Shown one piece after another: positions 1-8,554 of a DNA stretch of 64,000 nucleotides. Position numbers and translations under genes: made by a program. This DNA comes from Actinomycetota bacterium. Its GTDB lineage: Bacteria; Actinomycetota; Acidimicrobiia; IMCC26256; PALSA-610. The notes beneath the pieces were generated by a model that saw only the letters and a list, made by a program, of their open reading frames with translations, had not been told where the DNA came from and made no database searches. Position 1 is the first letter of the stretch; every line of letters begins with the position of its first letter. The DNA is taken from positions 1 through 64,000 of the forward strand of contig PLBO01000063.1 in assembly GCA_003134555.1 (NCBI GenBank), written 5' to 3'.

Positions 1-387
1 GCGTACGTCGCGCACGACGATCAAAGTGACGACGAAGACGGCGATCCCAATCGTGACCCAGACCGACTGGATGCGCGCTTGCTGCGCGTAGTCTTTGCCG
101 CCGCCCGCGAGCCGGGCGATCATGACGAAACCGATGCCGTTCAACATCGCCGCGATGGGCAGGAGCGTTCCGTCGGCCGCCGGCGCGAATCGTCGCACCG
201 CGAGATGGGCGACGAGATAGAGCCCGAACACCCAGGCGAGCAGGATCGCGACGTTGGGAGGAAGCTTCGGGCCGTTGGCGAGCGCGACGAGGATGTAGCC
301 GCCGACCGTCACCGCGATGACGAGCAGGCCGAGCGACATCTCGGAGCGCCGCCGGCTCCGGGCGATGTTCGCGAACGCGGCAGTCAT
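1..387 (-). CDS. rodA: FtsW/RodA/SpoVE-family cell-cycle/elongation protein, N-terminal part
   Basis: N-terminal 129 residues of a multi-pass membrane protein that runs off the left edge. The SEDS family (FtsW, RodA) polymerises peptidoglycan glycan strands in the plasma membrane. Visible are at least three hydrophobic segments and the stretch ADGTLLPIAAMLNGIGFVMI, typical of actinobacterial RodA/FtsW. The ATG overlaps the stop of the upstream phosphatase gene as TGATG, so translation is probably coupled. The fhaA-fhaB-pstP order before it matches the mycobacterial pstP-rodA-pbpA-pknA-pknB locus, which favours RodA over FtsW; that choice is inference from context. The catalytic region lies outside the window. 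Confidence 0.85.
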   Translation of the reverse strand, partial: MTAAFANIARSRRRSEMSLGLLVIAVTVGGYILVALANGPKLPPNVAILLAWVFGLYLVAHLAVRRFAPAADGTLLPIAAMLNGIGFVMIARLAGGGKDYAQQARIQSVWVTIGIAVFVVTLIVVRDVR

Positions 388-1643
388 CAGGGCCCGACCT
401 TCGTCGTGACCGTGACGCGCGGTCTCGTCGTCGTGGTCGTGCGCCGCGGCCTGGTCGTCGTGGTCGTGCGTTTCGGCCGGGTGGTTGTGGTCGTGCTCGC
501 CACCGCGTCGGCCGCGGCCCGGAGCCGTCCGACGTACGCCACCGCAGTCGCGAGCGAGCCGCGCGCACCGTTCGTGGTGACGCGGTCGCGGTCGAGCGCG
601 GGCAAGCTCGCCACCACGAGGCCGGTGCGCCGGTCGACCGTGGGATTCCAACCGAGCACGCCACCGGGGACGCCCTTGTAGATAACGACCTCGCTGCCCG
701 ACGCGCCGACAAAGTACGAGCTGCGTGCGTACCACCCGAGCGCGGCCGTCGCCGCGCCGACGATGAGCAGGAGCGGTAGTACTACGAGGATCGCGCTGCG
801 AACCGTGCGCCCACGCGAACCCTTGGCGCGCGGCACGCGGGGCTCGGGCGGGTCGGGCGGTGCCACGACTGCAGACCGCGACACCGGCACCGTCTGTTCG
901 GCGACCAACGCGGTGGGATCGTGAGCGACCACCGGATCGGCCTCGAGCACGTCGATGACGATGACTGTGATGTTGTCCTCGCCGCCGGCCTCGTTGGCGG
1001 CGCCCACGAGCGCTTCGGCCAAACGCTGCGGGTCCTGCTCGGCGCGCGCCAAGCGCTCGATGTCGCGCTCGCGCACCATCGTGGTGAGCCCGTCGGAGCA
1101 GAGCACGACGCGGTCGCCCGTTTCGACGTCGAGCGTGTACAGATCGACCTCGACCTCGCTGTCGACGCCGAGCGCGCGCGTCACGATCGCGCGTTGGGGG
1201 TGCGCCTCCGCCTGCTCGGGTGTGAGGCGTCCTTCGCGGACGAGCTCCTCGACGAGACTGTGGTCGTCGGTCGCGCGGCGCAGTGTGCCGTCGTGCAGCA
1301 GATACGCGCGCGAATCGCCGACATGGCCGATGAGCAGCTGACGACCGCCGACCGCGACGACGGCCGTCATCGTGGTGCCCATGCCGGTGAGCTCGTCGTC
1401 GCCCGCCGCGCGCGTCAGGACCGCGGTGTTGGCGCGAGTGATCGCGTCGTGGAGCGGTGTGCCGTTCGCCATCGCCGCGCGCAGTGCCTCGATCGCCGTG
1501 TGACTCGCGACTTCGCCCCCGCGATGGCCACCCATGCCGTCGGCAACCGCGAAGAGCGCGCGTTGATCGTCGATGAGGAAGGCGTCCTCGTTGTTGGAGC
1601 GCACCCGGCCCTGGTCTGTGGCCGACGCCGCCGCGAGCCTCAC
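387..1643 (-). CDS. pstP: PP2C-family Ser/Thr protein phosphatase, membrane-anchored
   Basis: 418-residue phosphatase that would reverse Hanks-type kinase (PknA/PknB) phosphorylation at the inner membrane. The cytosolic PP2C domain (about 1-235) carries the metal-binding motifs: SNNED at 16-20, ADGMGGH at 34-40, GHVGDSRAY at 106-114, CSDGL at 182-186 and GGEDN at 220-224. A basic/proline linker leads to one membrane helix (about 283-304) and an extracytoplasmic part containing GVPGGVLGW, as in mycobacterial PstP. The far C-terminus is a Thr-rich repeat tail (see the repeat entry). The GTG start overlaps the FhaB stop by 4 bp, and the stop overlaps the next start, so the four genes look translationally coupled. 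Confidence 0.96.
   Translation of the reverse strand: MRLAAASATDQGRVRSNNEDAFLIDDQRALFAVADGMGGHRGGEVASHTAIEALRAAMANGTPLHDAITRANTAVLTRAAGDDELTGMGTTMTAVVAVGGRQLLIGHVGDSRAYLLHDGTLRRATDDHSLVEELVREGRLTPEQAEAHPQRAIVTRALGVDSEVEVDLYTLDVETGDRVVLCSDGLTTMVRERDIERLARAEQDPQRLAEALVGAANEAGGEDNITVIVIDVLEADPVVAHDPTALVAEQTVPVSRSAVVAPPDPPEPRVPRAKGSRGRTVRSAILVVLPLLLIVGAATAALGWYARSSYFVGASGSEVVIYKGVPGGVLGWNPTVDRRTGLVVASLPALDRDRVTTNGARGSLATAVAYVGRLRAAADAVASTTTTTRPKRTTTTTRPRRTTTTTRPRVTVTTKVGP
420..494 (-). repeat. Coding tandem repeat TTTTTRP in the PstP tail
   Basis: Residues 384-408 of the phosphatase are three copies of TTTTTRP separated by two basic residues. At DNA level this is a roughly 27-bp unit repeated nearly three times, visible as recurring gtcgtcgtggtcgtgcg on the + strand. 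The tail lies after the membrane helix and so outside the cytoplasm. Thr/Pro-rich repeats like this are often O-mannosylated or act as wall-spanning linkers in actinobacteria; that role here is inference. Copy number is a plausible site of strain variation. Confidence 0.8.
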
Positions 1644-2113
1644 CGTTGCGCCTCGAGGACCGTCTCGCCCACCTGGACCCGGTCGCCTTTGCGCAACTTC
1701 ACGGGTTCAGTGATGCGCTTGCTGTTCACGAGCGTGCCGTTGGTCGAACCGGCGTCTTCGACCCACAGCGTGCCGTCGCGGTCGAAGGCGCGCGCGTGCA
1801 CCTGCGACACGAACGTGTCGAACGTGAGCGCCACCGCGCAGCCACCGCCGCGGCCGATCGTCGAGTCGCCTTCGATCGGGTACGAGCGTCCGCGTTCGGT
1901 TTCCGGCGTCAGGACCACCAGCCGCCACTCGCGTCGCTTCGACGGGCGCGCCGCGCTGTTCGGGGGCGGCGCCGGTGCGGGCACGATCGGAGCCGCCGTG
2001 ACCGCCGCGCTGCCCCGGAGCTCGCGGGCGACGATCCAGACGACCCGCATGAGGAAGACGTAGAGCAACGCGAGGAGGCAGAACTTCAGGACTGTGAGGA
2101 TCGAATCGGACAT
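1640..2113 (-). CDS. fhaB: FHA-domain membrane protein (FhaB/FipA type)
   Basis: 157-residue protein with one N-terminal membrane helix (about 7-27), a proline/alanine linker and a C-terminal FHA domain (about 80-150) that would bind phosphothreonine peptides from Ser/Thr kinases. The domain shows TIGRGGGC, the SQVHAR strand and GSTNGT, the core phosphate-binding residues. The start was placed at the ATG giving [11 protein letters not shown] because this gives a clean membrane helix and leaves 7 bp after the FhaA stop. The mycobacterial orthologue (FipA) links PknA/B signalling to septum and wall synthesis; membership in the same operon supports the same role. Confidence 0.94.
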   Translation of the reverse strand: MSDSILTVLKFCLLALLYVFLMRVVWIVARELRGSAAVTAAPIVPAPAPPPNSAARPSKRREWRLVVLTPETERGRSYPIEGDSTIGRGGGCAVALTFDTFVSQVHARAFDRDGTLWVEDAGSTNGTLVNSKRITEPVKLRKGDRVQVGETVLEAQR

Positions 2114-2120
2114 GTGCCCG

Positions 2121-2777
2121 CTACGACTCCTGGTACCGGAGAGACGTTGCACCGACGACGATCACGTCGCCGTCATTGAGCGAATGTTCCTTCACCACCA
2201 CTCCGTTGACCTGCGTGCCGTTGGTCGAACCCAGGTCGACGACGCGAAAACCGAATTCGTCCCGCCGCACCTCGGCGTGACGGCGCGAGACCTGCGGGTC
2301 GGAGAGCGGGACGGCGCACTCGGGCATGCGACCGATGACCGCCGGCTCGTCGCCGAGCGCGACGCGGCCGCCGTCGGGGAGAACCAGCGTGCTCGTCGTT
2401 CCCTGCCCGCCGCCGACGATCTCGGCGTCGACCCGGAGGTCGCCCTGGCGGGCATTCTCGTCGAGCACGAGCGAGACCTCGATGAGACCCTCGAAGTGGT
2501 AGCCCTCGTCGCGGCCGTGCTCACGCGCGGCGTCCGCGAGCTCGGCCGCCAGCGCGTCGTGGAAGCCGGAGAAGCGCTCGAGGTCGTCGCGCGACAGCCA
2601 GACCGTGAAGCGATTCGGCGCGACCGTGCCGCGTACGCCGAGCGTGCGGCCGGTGTCCATCTCGCGCGCTACGCGACGGCCGATCTCGACCGGTTGGAGA
2701 CCGCCGCTACGGAACGCCTTCGAGAAGGTGCCTTCGACCAGCCGCTCAAGCCTTCGCTCGAACCGCTGCAGTCCCAT
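2121..2777 (-). CDS. fhaA: FhaA: DUF3662 plus FHA domain signalling protein
   Basis: 218-residue cytosolic protein. Residues 1-115 form the DUF3662 domain, beginning [18 protein letters not shown] and including the [10 protein letters not shown] segment; residues 130-218 form an FHA domain ([20 protein letters not shown]). It is much shorter than mycobacterial FhaA, lacking the long Pro/Gln/Gly linker between the domains. The family binds phosphorylated PknB and the pseudokinase domain of MviN/MurJ to regulate peptidoglycan precursor export; that partner is known for mycobacteria, not shown here. First gene of the (-) operon; the frame stays open upstream into the tRNA, so the start was set at the conserved MGLQRFE. 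Confidence 0.95.
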   Translation of the reverse strand: MGLQRFERRLERLVEGTFSKAFRSGGLQPVEIGRRVAREMDTGRTLGVRGTVAPNRFTVWLSRDDLERFSGFHDALAAELADAAREHGRDEGYHFEGLIEVSLVLDENARQGDLRVDAEIVGGGQGTTSTLVLPDGGRVALGDEPAVIGRMPECAVPLSDPQVSRRHAEVRRDEFGFRVVDLGSTNGTQVNGVVVKEHSLNDGDVIVVGATSLRYQES

Positions 2778-2847
2778 CGAAGTGATGCTACCGGCGCGAC
2801 GACCGGCGGAAACGTGCACTTGGACTGGTACGATCACCTGCTCACAC

Positions 2848-2931
<84 letters not shown>

Positions 2932-2945
2932 CCGATAAGTGTGAG

Positions 2946-4412
2946 ATGCGTTCCGAGCCCACCGACGTCAATTCGAGCCTGATCTCGCCGCTGCGTCCGC
3001 ACGTCATGGTGCTGTTCGGCGCCACCGGCGATCTGGCCCGGCGCAAGCTCTTGCCCGGGCTGTTCCACCTTGCGCAGGCGGGTCTGTTGCCGGAGTGCCG
3101 GATCGTAGGCACCTCGCTCGACGACCTCGACGACGACGGCTTCCGTTCGTACGCGCGCGGTGCGCTCGACGATTTCGCGCACCACGGCGTGCCCGACGAC
3201 GAGTGGGACGCGTTCTCGTCGAGTCTCTTCTACGTCTGTCAGTCGGACGGTGACGAAGCGTTGGCGAAGGTCGTTGCGGAGCTCGAGCACGAGCTCGGCG
3301 GCGACGTTGCGCGACTCCACTACCTCAGCGTCCCGCCGGCTGCCGCGCCCGAGGTGGTGCAGCGTCTCGGAAAGCTCGGCTTGGCCGAACGCGCGCGCAT
3401 CATCATGGAGAAGCCGTTCGGTACCGACCTCGCCAGCGCGGTCAAGCTGAACAACACGCTGCATGCGACGTTCGACGAGAGCCAGATCTTCCGGATCGAC
3501 CACTTCCTGGGCAAGGAGGCGGCACTCAACATCTTGGCGTTCCGGTTCGCCAACGGGCTCTTCGAGCCCATCTGGAACCGACAACACATTGCTCACGTGC
3601 AGATCGACGTGCCGGAGACGTTGTCGATCGGGAACCGCATCGCGTTCTACGAGAAAACCGGTGCGTACAGAGACATGATGGTCAACCATCTGTTCCAGGT
3701 GCTGGCCTTCATGGCAATGGAGCCGCCGACCGCGCTCGAACCGCGGTCGATCGGCGAAGAGAAGAACAAGGTCTTTCGCTCCCTGAGCCCGATCGAACCG
3801 TCCCAGGTGGTGCGGGGACAGTACGAGGGCTATCTCGACGAGCCGGGAGTCGGGGCGCACTCGGAGACCGAGACCTTCATCGCGCTGCGGTGCGAGATCG
3901 ACAACTGGCGTTGGGCCGGAGTGCCGTTCTACTTGCGCACCGGCAAGCGCATGGCCCAAGGCGCGCGCATCATCTCGATCGCGTTCCGTGAACCACCCAA
4001 GAGCATGTTCCCGATCGGCTCGGGCGTCGGCGCCCACGGGCCGGACCACCTCACCTTCGATCTCGCCGACGCGTCGAGGCTCTCGCTGTCGTTCTACGGG
4101 AAGCGCCCCGGTCCGGGCATGAGGCTCGACAAGCAGAGTCTCCAGTTCTCCTTGCACGAGACCGGACGCACGACCGACCTGCTCGAGGCGTACGAGCGGC
4201 TGATCTACGACGCGATGTGCGGTGACCACACGCTCTTCACGAGCGCGGAGGGCATCGAGAAGCTGTGGGAGCGATCGAAACCGCTCCTCGAGAATCCGCC
4301 TCCGGTCCGGCCCTACCCACCAGGGTCGTGGGGGCCCAACGCCATCCACCAGCTGATCGCCCCCGACGCCTGGCGCCTGCCCTTCGAGCGGGGCTGGCGT
4401 ACCGCTTCGTAG
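2946..4412 (+). CDS. zwf: Glucose-6-phosphate 1-dehydrogenase
   Basis: 488-residue cytosolic enzyme that oxidises glucose 6-phosphate to 6-phosphogluconolactone with NADP+ (or NAD+), the entry to the oxidative pentose-phosphate pathway. The Rossmann motif [14 protein letters not shown], the EKPFG loop and the substrate/catalytic RIDHFLGKE (Asp-His pair and Lys) are all present, and length is normal for the family. The ATG at 2946 was chosen although no strong ribosome site precedes it; an internal ATG at 3006 would begin only two residues before the FGATG motif. The message probably comes from read-through of the adjacent tRNA-Leu. It converges with the CoA-transferase gene, 5 bp apart. Confidence 0.96.
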   Translation: MRSEPTDVNSSLISPLRPHVMVLFGATGDLARRKLLPGLFHLAQAGLLPECRIVGTSLDDLDDDGFRSYARGALDDFAHHGVPDDEWDAFSSSLFYVCQSDGDEALAKVVAELEHELGGDVARLHYLSVPPAAAPEVVQRLGKLGLAERARIIMEKPFGTDLASAVKLNNTLHATFDESQIFRIDHFLGKEAALNILAFRFANGLFEPIWNRQHIAHVQIDVPETLSIGNRIAFYEKTGAYRDMMVNHLFQVLAFMAMEPPTALEPRSIGEEKNKVFRSLSPIEPSQVVRGQYEGYLDEPGVGAHSETETFIALRCEIDNWRWAGVPFYLRTGKRMAQGARIISIAFREPPKSMFPIGSGVGAHGPDHLTFDLADASRLSLSFYGKRPGPGMRLDKQSLQFSLHETGRTTDLLEAYERLIYDAMCGDHTLFTSAEGIEKLWERSKPLLENPPPVRPYPPGSWGPNAIHQLIAPDAWRLPFERGWRTAS

Positions 4413-4417
4413 ACGAC

Positions 4418-5659
4418 TCAGCCCTCGCCGAACGCGCCTTGCGCGCGCGCCGCGGCGATGCGCGTGTCGTCCCAGCCGAGCACGTCGCGCAGTACCTGCT
4501 CGGTGTGTTGCCCGACCGTCGGCGCCTTGGTCGGCATCGGCAGCGTCTCGTCGACGAACTTGATCGGCGTCGGCAGCATGTCGGCGCCGACCAGCTCGGC
4601 CGGGAGGAGCTCGGTCCGGTCCTTGAACTGCGGATCGGCGTAGAGCGTCTTGGGGGAGTTGGCCGGCGCGATCGGCGTGTTGTGCTCGAGACCGAACGCG
4701 AGCCACTCCTGCGTCGTCCGGGTCGCGAAGACGTCGCGCAGGATGATGCGCAACTCGGTGTTGCCGCGCGCGTGATCGCCGTACTGCGAACCGGGCCAAC
4801 GCTCGAACAGCTCGGGTTGCCCGATGCCTTCGCAGAAGTTCTTCCAGAACTCGCGCTCGGAGGCCATGAACAGAAGATGGCCGTCGCGGGATGCGTAGAA
4901 CTGGTAGCGCACACCCGCTTCCATGCCGCCGGTTCCGGGCGCGCGGCGCTCGAAGTTGTCGGCTTCGTTGCCGGTGACCTCCGACTCGGGACGCTCGTAC
5001 GCGCGCCACGTCTCGCTGCGCAGCCAGTCGATCGCCGCGGCCGCGTCGGATTGGGCGATCTCGAGCTGACAACCTTCGCCCGACTCGCGCGCTCGGAGCA
5101 CGCCGGCGAGCAAGCCCAGGGCACCGAATACCGGCCCGGCGTTGATGCCGATCGACACGTGCTCGGGCATGTACGCGAAGCCGTCGTCGTCGACCTTCGG
5201 TTGCACGATTCCCGCCCAGGTGTCGTACGCGATGCCGTGGCTCGGCATGTCGCGATACGGCCCGGTCGCGCCGTAACCGGAGATCGTGCAGAACACGATG
5301 CGCGGGTTCACTTCGCGCAGCTGTTCGAAGCCGAGCCCGCGCCGTTCGAGCCCGCCCGGGCGCATCGCCTCGACCACCGCGTCGGCGTCGCGCACCAGCT
5401 CGATGAACGTGTCGCGTCCGGCATCGGTGCGCAGGTCGAGCACGACGCTGCGCTTTCCGCGGCTGACGTGCAGGAAGAGCAGCGAGACACCTTCGACGAT
5501 CGGCCACGTCATCCGGCGTCCGTAGTCGCCTTGCGGCGGCTCGACCTTGATGACGTCGGCGCCGAGGTCGGCGAGATGGGTCGTGAGGTTGCCGGGGCCG
5601 AGCATCGACACTTCGACGATGCGCAAGCCTGCGAGTGGAGCGGGGCGTTCGGCGGTCAC
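4418..5659 (-). CDS. CaiB/BaiF family III CoA-transferase
   Basis: 413-residue enzyme of the formyl-CoA transferase/CaiB family, which moves CoA between organic acids through an aspartyl-CoA intermediate. The N-terminus (LAGLRIVEV, LADLGADVIKVE) is diagnostic, and Asp146 in HGIAYDTWAG sits at the catalytic aspartate position. The C-terminal half holds the linker and the small domain typical of the intertwined dimer. The start is GTG. The substrate cannot be told from sequence; in actinobacteria such stand-alone genes often serve carnitine, succinate or bile-acid/sterol acyl groups. No pathway partner lies beside it, so a specific assignment would be guesswork. Confidence 0.9.
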   Translation of the reverse strand: MTAERPAPLAGLRIVEVSMLGPGNLTTHLADLGADVIKVEPPQGDYGRRMTWPIVEGVSLLFLHVSRGKRSVVLDLRTDAGRDTFIELVRDADAVVEAMRPGGLERRGLGFEQLREVNPRIVFCTISGYGATGPYRDMPSHGIAYDTWAGIVQPKVDDDGFAYMPEHVSIGINAGPVFGALGLLAGVLRARESGEGCQLEIAQSDAAAAIDWLRSETWRAYERPESEVTGNEADNFERRAPGTGGMEAGVRYQFYASRDGHLLFMASEREFWKNFCEGIGQPELFERWPGSQYGDHARGNTELRIILRDVFATRTTQEWLAFGLEHNTPIAPANSPKTLYADPQFKDRTELLPAELVGADMLPTPIKFVDETLPMPTKAPTVGQHTEQVLRDVLGWDDTRIAAARAQGAFGEG

Positions 5660-5684
5660 GGGGCCGCAAGCTACCTGCCCGCGG

Positions 5685-6074
5685 TCAGACCTCGCCTTGC
5701 AGCAAGCGGAGTTGATTGTCGGCCGTGTAGGTCATTCCGCGCTCGATCGCGTCGGCATGGCCATGCAGGCGCGCGTCGGCCAGCGCGACCAATGTCGCGC
5801 CCGCGAACGATGCCGGCAGTGGGGTGCAGGCGGCGACGTTCGCGGTGACGACCTGCAACCGAGTCACCGACTCCAACGCCGAGTCGACCGCGCCGCGGGC
5901 GTTGTTGCCCTCGCCGCGCACCATTTTCTCGATCTCGTCCCGCAGGCGGGCGATCTCGCGGCGCGCGTCGCGCTCGCGGGCCGGCGCGTCGATCTGATCC
6001 GGCTTGTGCTCATCGGGTTTGGGTGGCGCCGGGCGCGGCCGAAGCCACGCCTGCGCACTTTGCATGGACTGCAT
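5685..6074 (-). CDS. Small hypothetical protein with central coiled coil
   Basis: 129 residues, no family recognised. It begins MQSMQSAQAWLRPRP with a proline/lysine-rich segment, then a strongly charged helix (about 30-55: ARREIARLRDEIEKMV) likely to form a coiled coil, and an alanine-rich C-terminal half. No signal peptide or membrane segment. The start is well supported by GAGGGGG about 7 bp upstream. It lies 25 bp after the CoA-transferase start and 83 bp from the zinc-ribbon gene; transcription as a unit with either is possible but not shown. Confidence 0.7.
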   Translation of the reverse strand: MQSMQSAQAWLRPRPAPPKPDEHKPDQIDAPARERDARREIARLRDEIEKMVRGEGNNARGAVDSALESVTRLQVVTANVAACTPLPASFAGATLVALADARLHGHADAIERGMTYTADNQLRLLQGEV

Positions 6075-6157
6075 TACGAACCCCCTCGCCGCCCTTATCG
6101 GCGGAAAATGGGGGGTTCCTGAGGTGTGAGGCCCGAACTTGAAGGCCGACGGCGACC

Positions 6158-6778
6158 TCAAGATTGGACGGTATGGGAGTTGGAGATGGTGCCGATCACG
6201 AAGAGCGTGATCCAAAAGGCGATCGCCACGAACCCCAGGACGATGCCTGCCATGGCCAGGCCGTCGCCGCCCTGGCGGCCCTGGGAGTTGCGAATCTGAG
6301 TGCGGGCCACGAAGCCGAACACGACGGCCAGGATCGATCCGACACCGCACGGAACCCAGCCCACCAGGCCGAGAACGAGCGAGGCGATGGCGAGCCCGTT
6401 CGTGGAAGGCGCGTGGTATCCGGACGGTGGGTACGGCGGGGGGTACTGACCGTATTGACCCGCTCCCGGCGGCGCGTAGGCGCCGGGAGGGCCGTACGGG
6501 GCGGGTGGTGCGTACGGGTTCGGCGGAGCCGATTGCTGCGGCGGCGGGGCCGGAGGAGGCGGCGGCGGTTGGCCCGGCGCACCCCACTGGCCCGCGGGCG
6601 GCGGCGGCGCGGCGCCCCATGGGTTGGCCGGCGCGGGCGGCCCAGGCCCGCCGGCCGACGAAGCGGGGGGAGGACCGGGCGCGCCCGGCTGCGGCGGCGC
6701 GGCCGCGAGATCGACGCCACAGCGGACGCAGAACCGGTTGTTCGGGCTGTTGTCGTAGCCGCAGTTCGGGCAAGACAT
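6158..6778 (-). CDS. Zinc-ribbon, proline-rich, DUF4190-type membrane protein
   Basis: 206 residues in three parts: an N-terminal zinc ribbon (CPNCGYD...FCVRCG, four Cys within the first 20 residues), a very Pro/Gly/Ala-rich linker with PYAPPAPYGPPGAY-like repeats (about 25-125), and a C-terminal pair of membrane helices with GLAIASLVLGLVGW and the second helix near the end, matching the DUF4190 fold. The Gly-X-Ala-X-Ala pattern at the start of each helix is typical. Function is unknown; such proteins are common in actinobacterial membranes. Divergent from the lipoprotein gene at 6891. Confidence 0.85.
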   Translation of the reverse strand: MSCPNCGYDNSPNNRFCVRCGVDLAAAPPQPGAPGPPPASSAGGPGPPAPANPWGAAPPPPAGQWGAPGQPPPPPPAPPPQQSAPPNPYAPPAPYGPPGAYAPPGAGQYGQYPPPYPPSGYHAPSTNGLAIASLVLGLVGWVPCGVGSILAVVFGFVARTQIRNSQGRQGGDGLAMAGIVLGFVAIAFWITLFVIGTISNSHTVQS

Positions 6779-6890
6779 TCCGGACAGCCTACGGCCGCTC
6801 GGAAACCCTGCCTACGGGGACTCGAACGCGGCGAGGTGCCCCGCGGCGCGTTCGGTCGATTTCGGCGGTCACCGCGTACGCTCACGCCGC

Positions 6891-7169
6891 GTGCAGTGGC
6901 GTCGAGCGTTGCCCGTTATCGGATGCGTGGCGGGTGCACTCGCGCTCAGCGGCTGCGCGACGCCCGGCTACGACGCGAGCCGGCTCCAGTCCGAGCTCGT
7001 GCACGCGGGAACGACCGTCGAGCAGGCGCGCTGTGTCACGAAGGGCCTGACCGACAAGTTCGACGAGAGCCAGCTCGGCTCGCACTCCACTCCTTCTGAG
7101 AAGGAGTTCGCGACGACCCGAGCCATCCTGTCGAAGTGCAAGGTCACGCTCCCGCTGCAGCCGCGCTGA
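6891..7169 (+). CDS. Small putative lipoprotein
   Basis: 92 residues from a GTG start. Residues 1-22 form a lipoprotein signal (basic MQWRR, hydrophobic core, lipobox LSGC with Cys22), so the mature ~70-residue protein would be lipid-anchored outside the membrane. The mature part has two further Cys (Cys48 and Cys83) that could form a disulfide. No family is recognised. Its last 26 bp overlap the 3' end of the convergent pyrE gene. Confidence 0.72.
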   Translation: MQWRRALPVIGCVAGALALSGCATPGYDASRLQSELVHAGTTVEQARCVTKGLTDKFDESQLGSHSTPSEKEFATTRAILSKCKVTLPLQPR

Positions 7170-7701
7170 GCTCGCTCATCGTGTAGAGCGGGAAGAGCTC
7201 CAGATCGTCGGCCGCGAGCTTCTCGCGACCGCCCGATTCGCGATCGATCACGCAGATCACCGGACCGAGTCGGGCACCGCGGGCGCGTAACTCCGAGGCC
7301 GCGTCGAGGATCGCGCCGCCGGAGGTGACGACGTCTTCGACGATGCAGAGGCGCCGGCCGTCGATCTCGCCGCCCTCCGCAAGCTGGCAGGTTCCGTACG
7401 TCTTGGCCGCCTTTCGGACATACACCGCGGGTAGGCGCGTCGCCTGGGAGATCATCGTCGCGAGCGGAACGCCTCCGAGCTCGAGTCCGGCGAGCGCGTC
7501 CATGCCGTACGGCACCAGCGCCGCGCACGACGCGGCGATGTCGCTCAACAGCTGAGGGTCGGATTCGAAGCGGTACTTGTCGAAGTACTCGTGACTCACC
7601 ACACCCGACCGCAGGGTGAAGGTGCCGGTGAGATGCGAGGCGTCATAGATGCGGCGCGCGAGGTCCGCGCGGTCGGTGTGGTCCACGCGCCGACGGTACA
7701 T
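7144..7701 (-). CDS. pyrE: Orotate phosphoribosyltransferase
   Basis: 185-residue enzyme converting orotate and PRPP to orotidine 5'-phosphate in de novo pyrimidine synthesis. It has the type I PRTase fold: LAGLELGGVPLA (orotate/PRPP side), VRKAAKTYGT (the flexible catalytic loop with lysines) and the PRPP signature CIVEDVVTSGGAI at 119-131. The second Thr of the usual DVVTTGG is Ser, a conservative change. Starts are possible at ATG 7701 or GTG 7686; the ATG is shown. No other pyr genes are nearby. Confidence 0.93.
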   Translation of the reverse strand: MYRRRVDHTDRADLARRIYDASHLTGTFTLRSGVVSHEYFDKYRFESDPQLLSDIAASCAALVPYGMDALAGLELGGVPLATMISQATRLPAVYVRKAAKTYGTCQLAEGGEIDGRRLCIVEDVVTSGGAILDAASELRARGARLGPVICVIDRESGGREKLAADDLELFPLYTMSELSAAAAGA

Positions 7702-7838
7702 CGATCGAAGTGGTCGATTCGTCCCGTTGACCGCTCGGGCCTTCGCCCCCTACCGTTCACCTTCGCGGAAGGGGAAACACCGCGCCGGCCAGCGCCCGAT
7801 GCCATGCGTCGGGACGCCGGCTCGGAAGCAGAGGCACT

Positions 7839-7871
7839 GGGATGACGGAGCCGGGGGGGAACCGTCATCCC
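7839..7871 (-). terminator. Hairpin at the end of the kinase-like gene
   Basis: Perfect 10-bp inverted repeat GGGATGACGG / CCGTCATCCC around a 13-nt G-rich loop. It overlaps the stop codon of the kinase-like gene at 7865. No U-tract follows, as is common in actinobacterial hairpins that slow or stop polymerase. It separates that gene from pyrE on the same strand. Confidence 0.5.
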
Positions 7872-8554
7872 GGAGCCTTGCTCCGGCTCTCCTCGGCGAG
7901 TGCTCTCAGACGACGTAGTTCGTCGGGCGCCATGTTCTTGTCGAAGCACTTGAGCTCGGCCATCTCCGCCACCTGCCGGTAGAAGGTCGGCCCGACGTAG
8001 CGCTTCGCGAATGTGCGGCGCAGCACCGGAGCCCGCAGTGCGTTCAGCGCGGCCGCGAGGGGACGCGGCAAGGGGATGCGTCCGCAGCGGATCAGCGCGT
8101 AGGTGAGCGCGACGTCGGCCATCGGGTCTCCGCGGCGGGCGTTCGGCCAGTCGATCACGATGGGTCCGCGCGGCGACATGATCACGTTGAGCGGGTGCAG
8201 ATCAAGATGCAACAGCCGGTCGCCCCCACCGGGCATGGCCGCGAGCCAGTCGGGTCCCGGAATCTCGTGCAGTTGATCGTGGAGGTCGGCCAGGATGCGG
8301 AGGTGATCGCCGAGCTTCCACGGTGGCCGCACCATGGCATCGGCCATGATCGGGCCGTCGATGCGTTCCATCACGATCTCGGTGTCGTCGGCGCGCACCG
8401 CTTCGACACGAGGCACCGGGTAACCGCGGTCGGCGACGTAGCGCATTGTTCGCGCCTCATGCGCGATCGAGCGGCCGTCGCGTGTCTTGCGCAGCACGAG
8501 GCCGGGCGCGTATTCGAAGATGTCGCCGTCGCGTCCGCTCGCGAGCAGCTTCAT
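7865..8554 (-). CDS. APH-fold small-molecule kinase (phosphotransferase family)
   Basis: 229-residue kinase-like protein. The catalytic loop HLDLHPLNV matches the HxDxxxxN signature of the aminoglycoside/choline kinase fold and IDWPNARRGDP is the metal-binding DFG equivalent; the nucleotide-binding lobe includes LASGRDGDIFEY and LRKTRDG. Its ATG overlaps the acyl-CoA synthetase stop as TGATG, so it is translationally coupled to that gene. APH-fold kinases in acyl-CoA contexts (for example the ACAD10/11 kinase domain) phosphorylate 4-hydroxyacyl-CoA; that is the best contextual guess. An antibiotic-resistance role is not supported. Confidence 0.88.
   Translation of the reverse strand: MKLLASGRDGDIFEYAPGLVLRKTRDGRSIAHEARTMRYVADRGYPVPRVEAVRADDTEIVMERIDGPIMADAMVRPPWKLGDHLRILADLHDQLHEIPGPDWLAAMPGGGDRLLHLDLHPLNVIMSPRGPIVIDWPNARRGDPMADVALTYALIRCGRIPLPRPLAAALNALRAPVLRRTFAKRYVGPTFYRQVAEMAELKCFDKNMAPDELRRLRALAEESRSKAPG

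Noticed and set aside
420-494. Repeat at the end of PstP as a CRISPR or non-coding satellite
   Set aside because: It is in frame, encodes Thr-Arg-Pro repeats, and lacks spacers of constant length.
7865-8554. APH-fold kinase as an aminoglycoside-resistance gene
   Set aside because: Only the generic kinase motifs match; coupling to an acyl-CoA synthetase points to metabolism instead.
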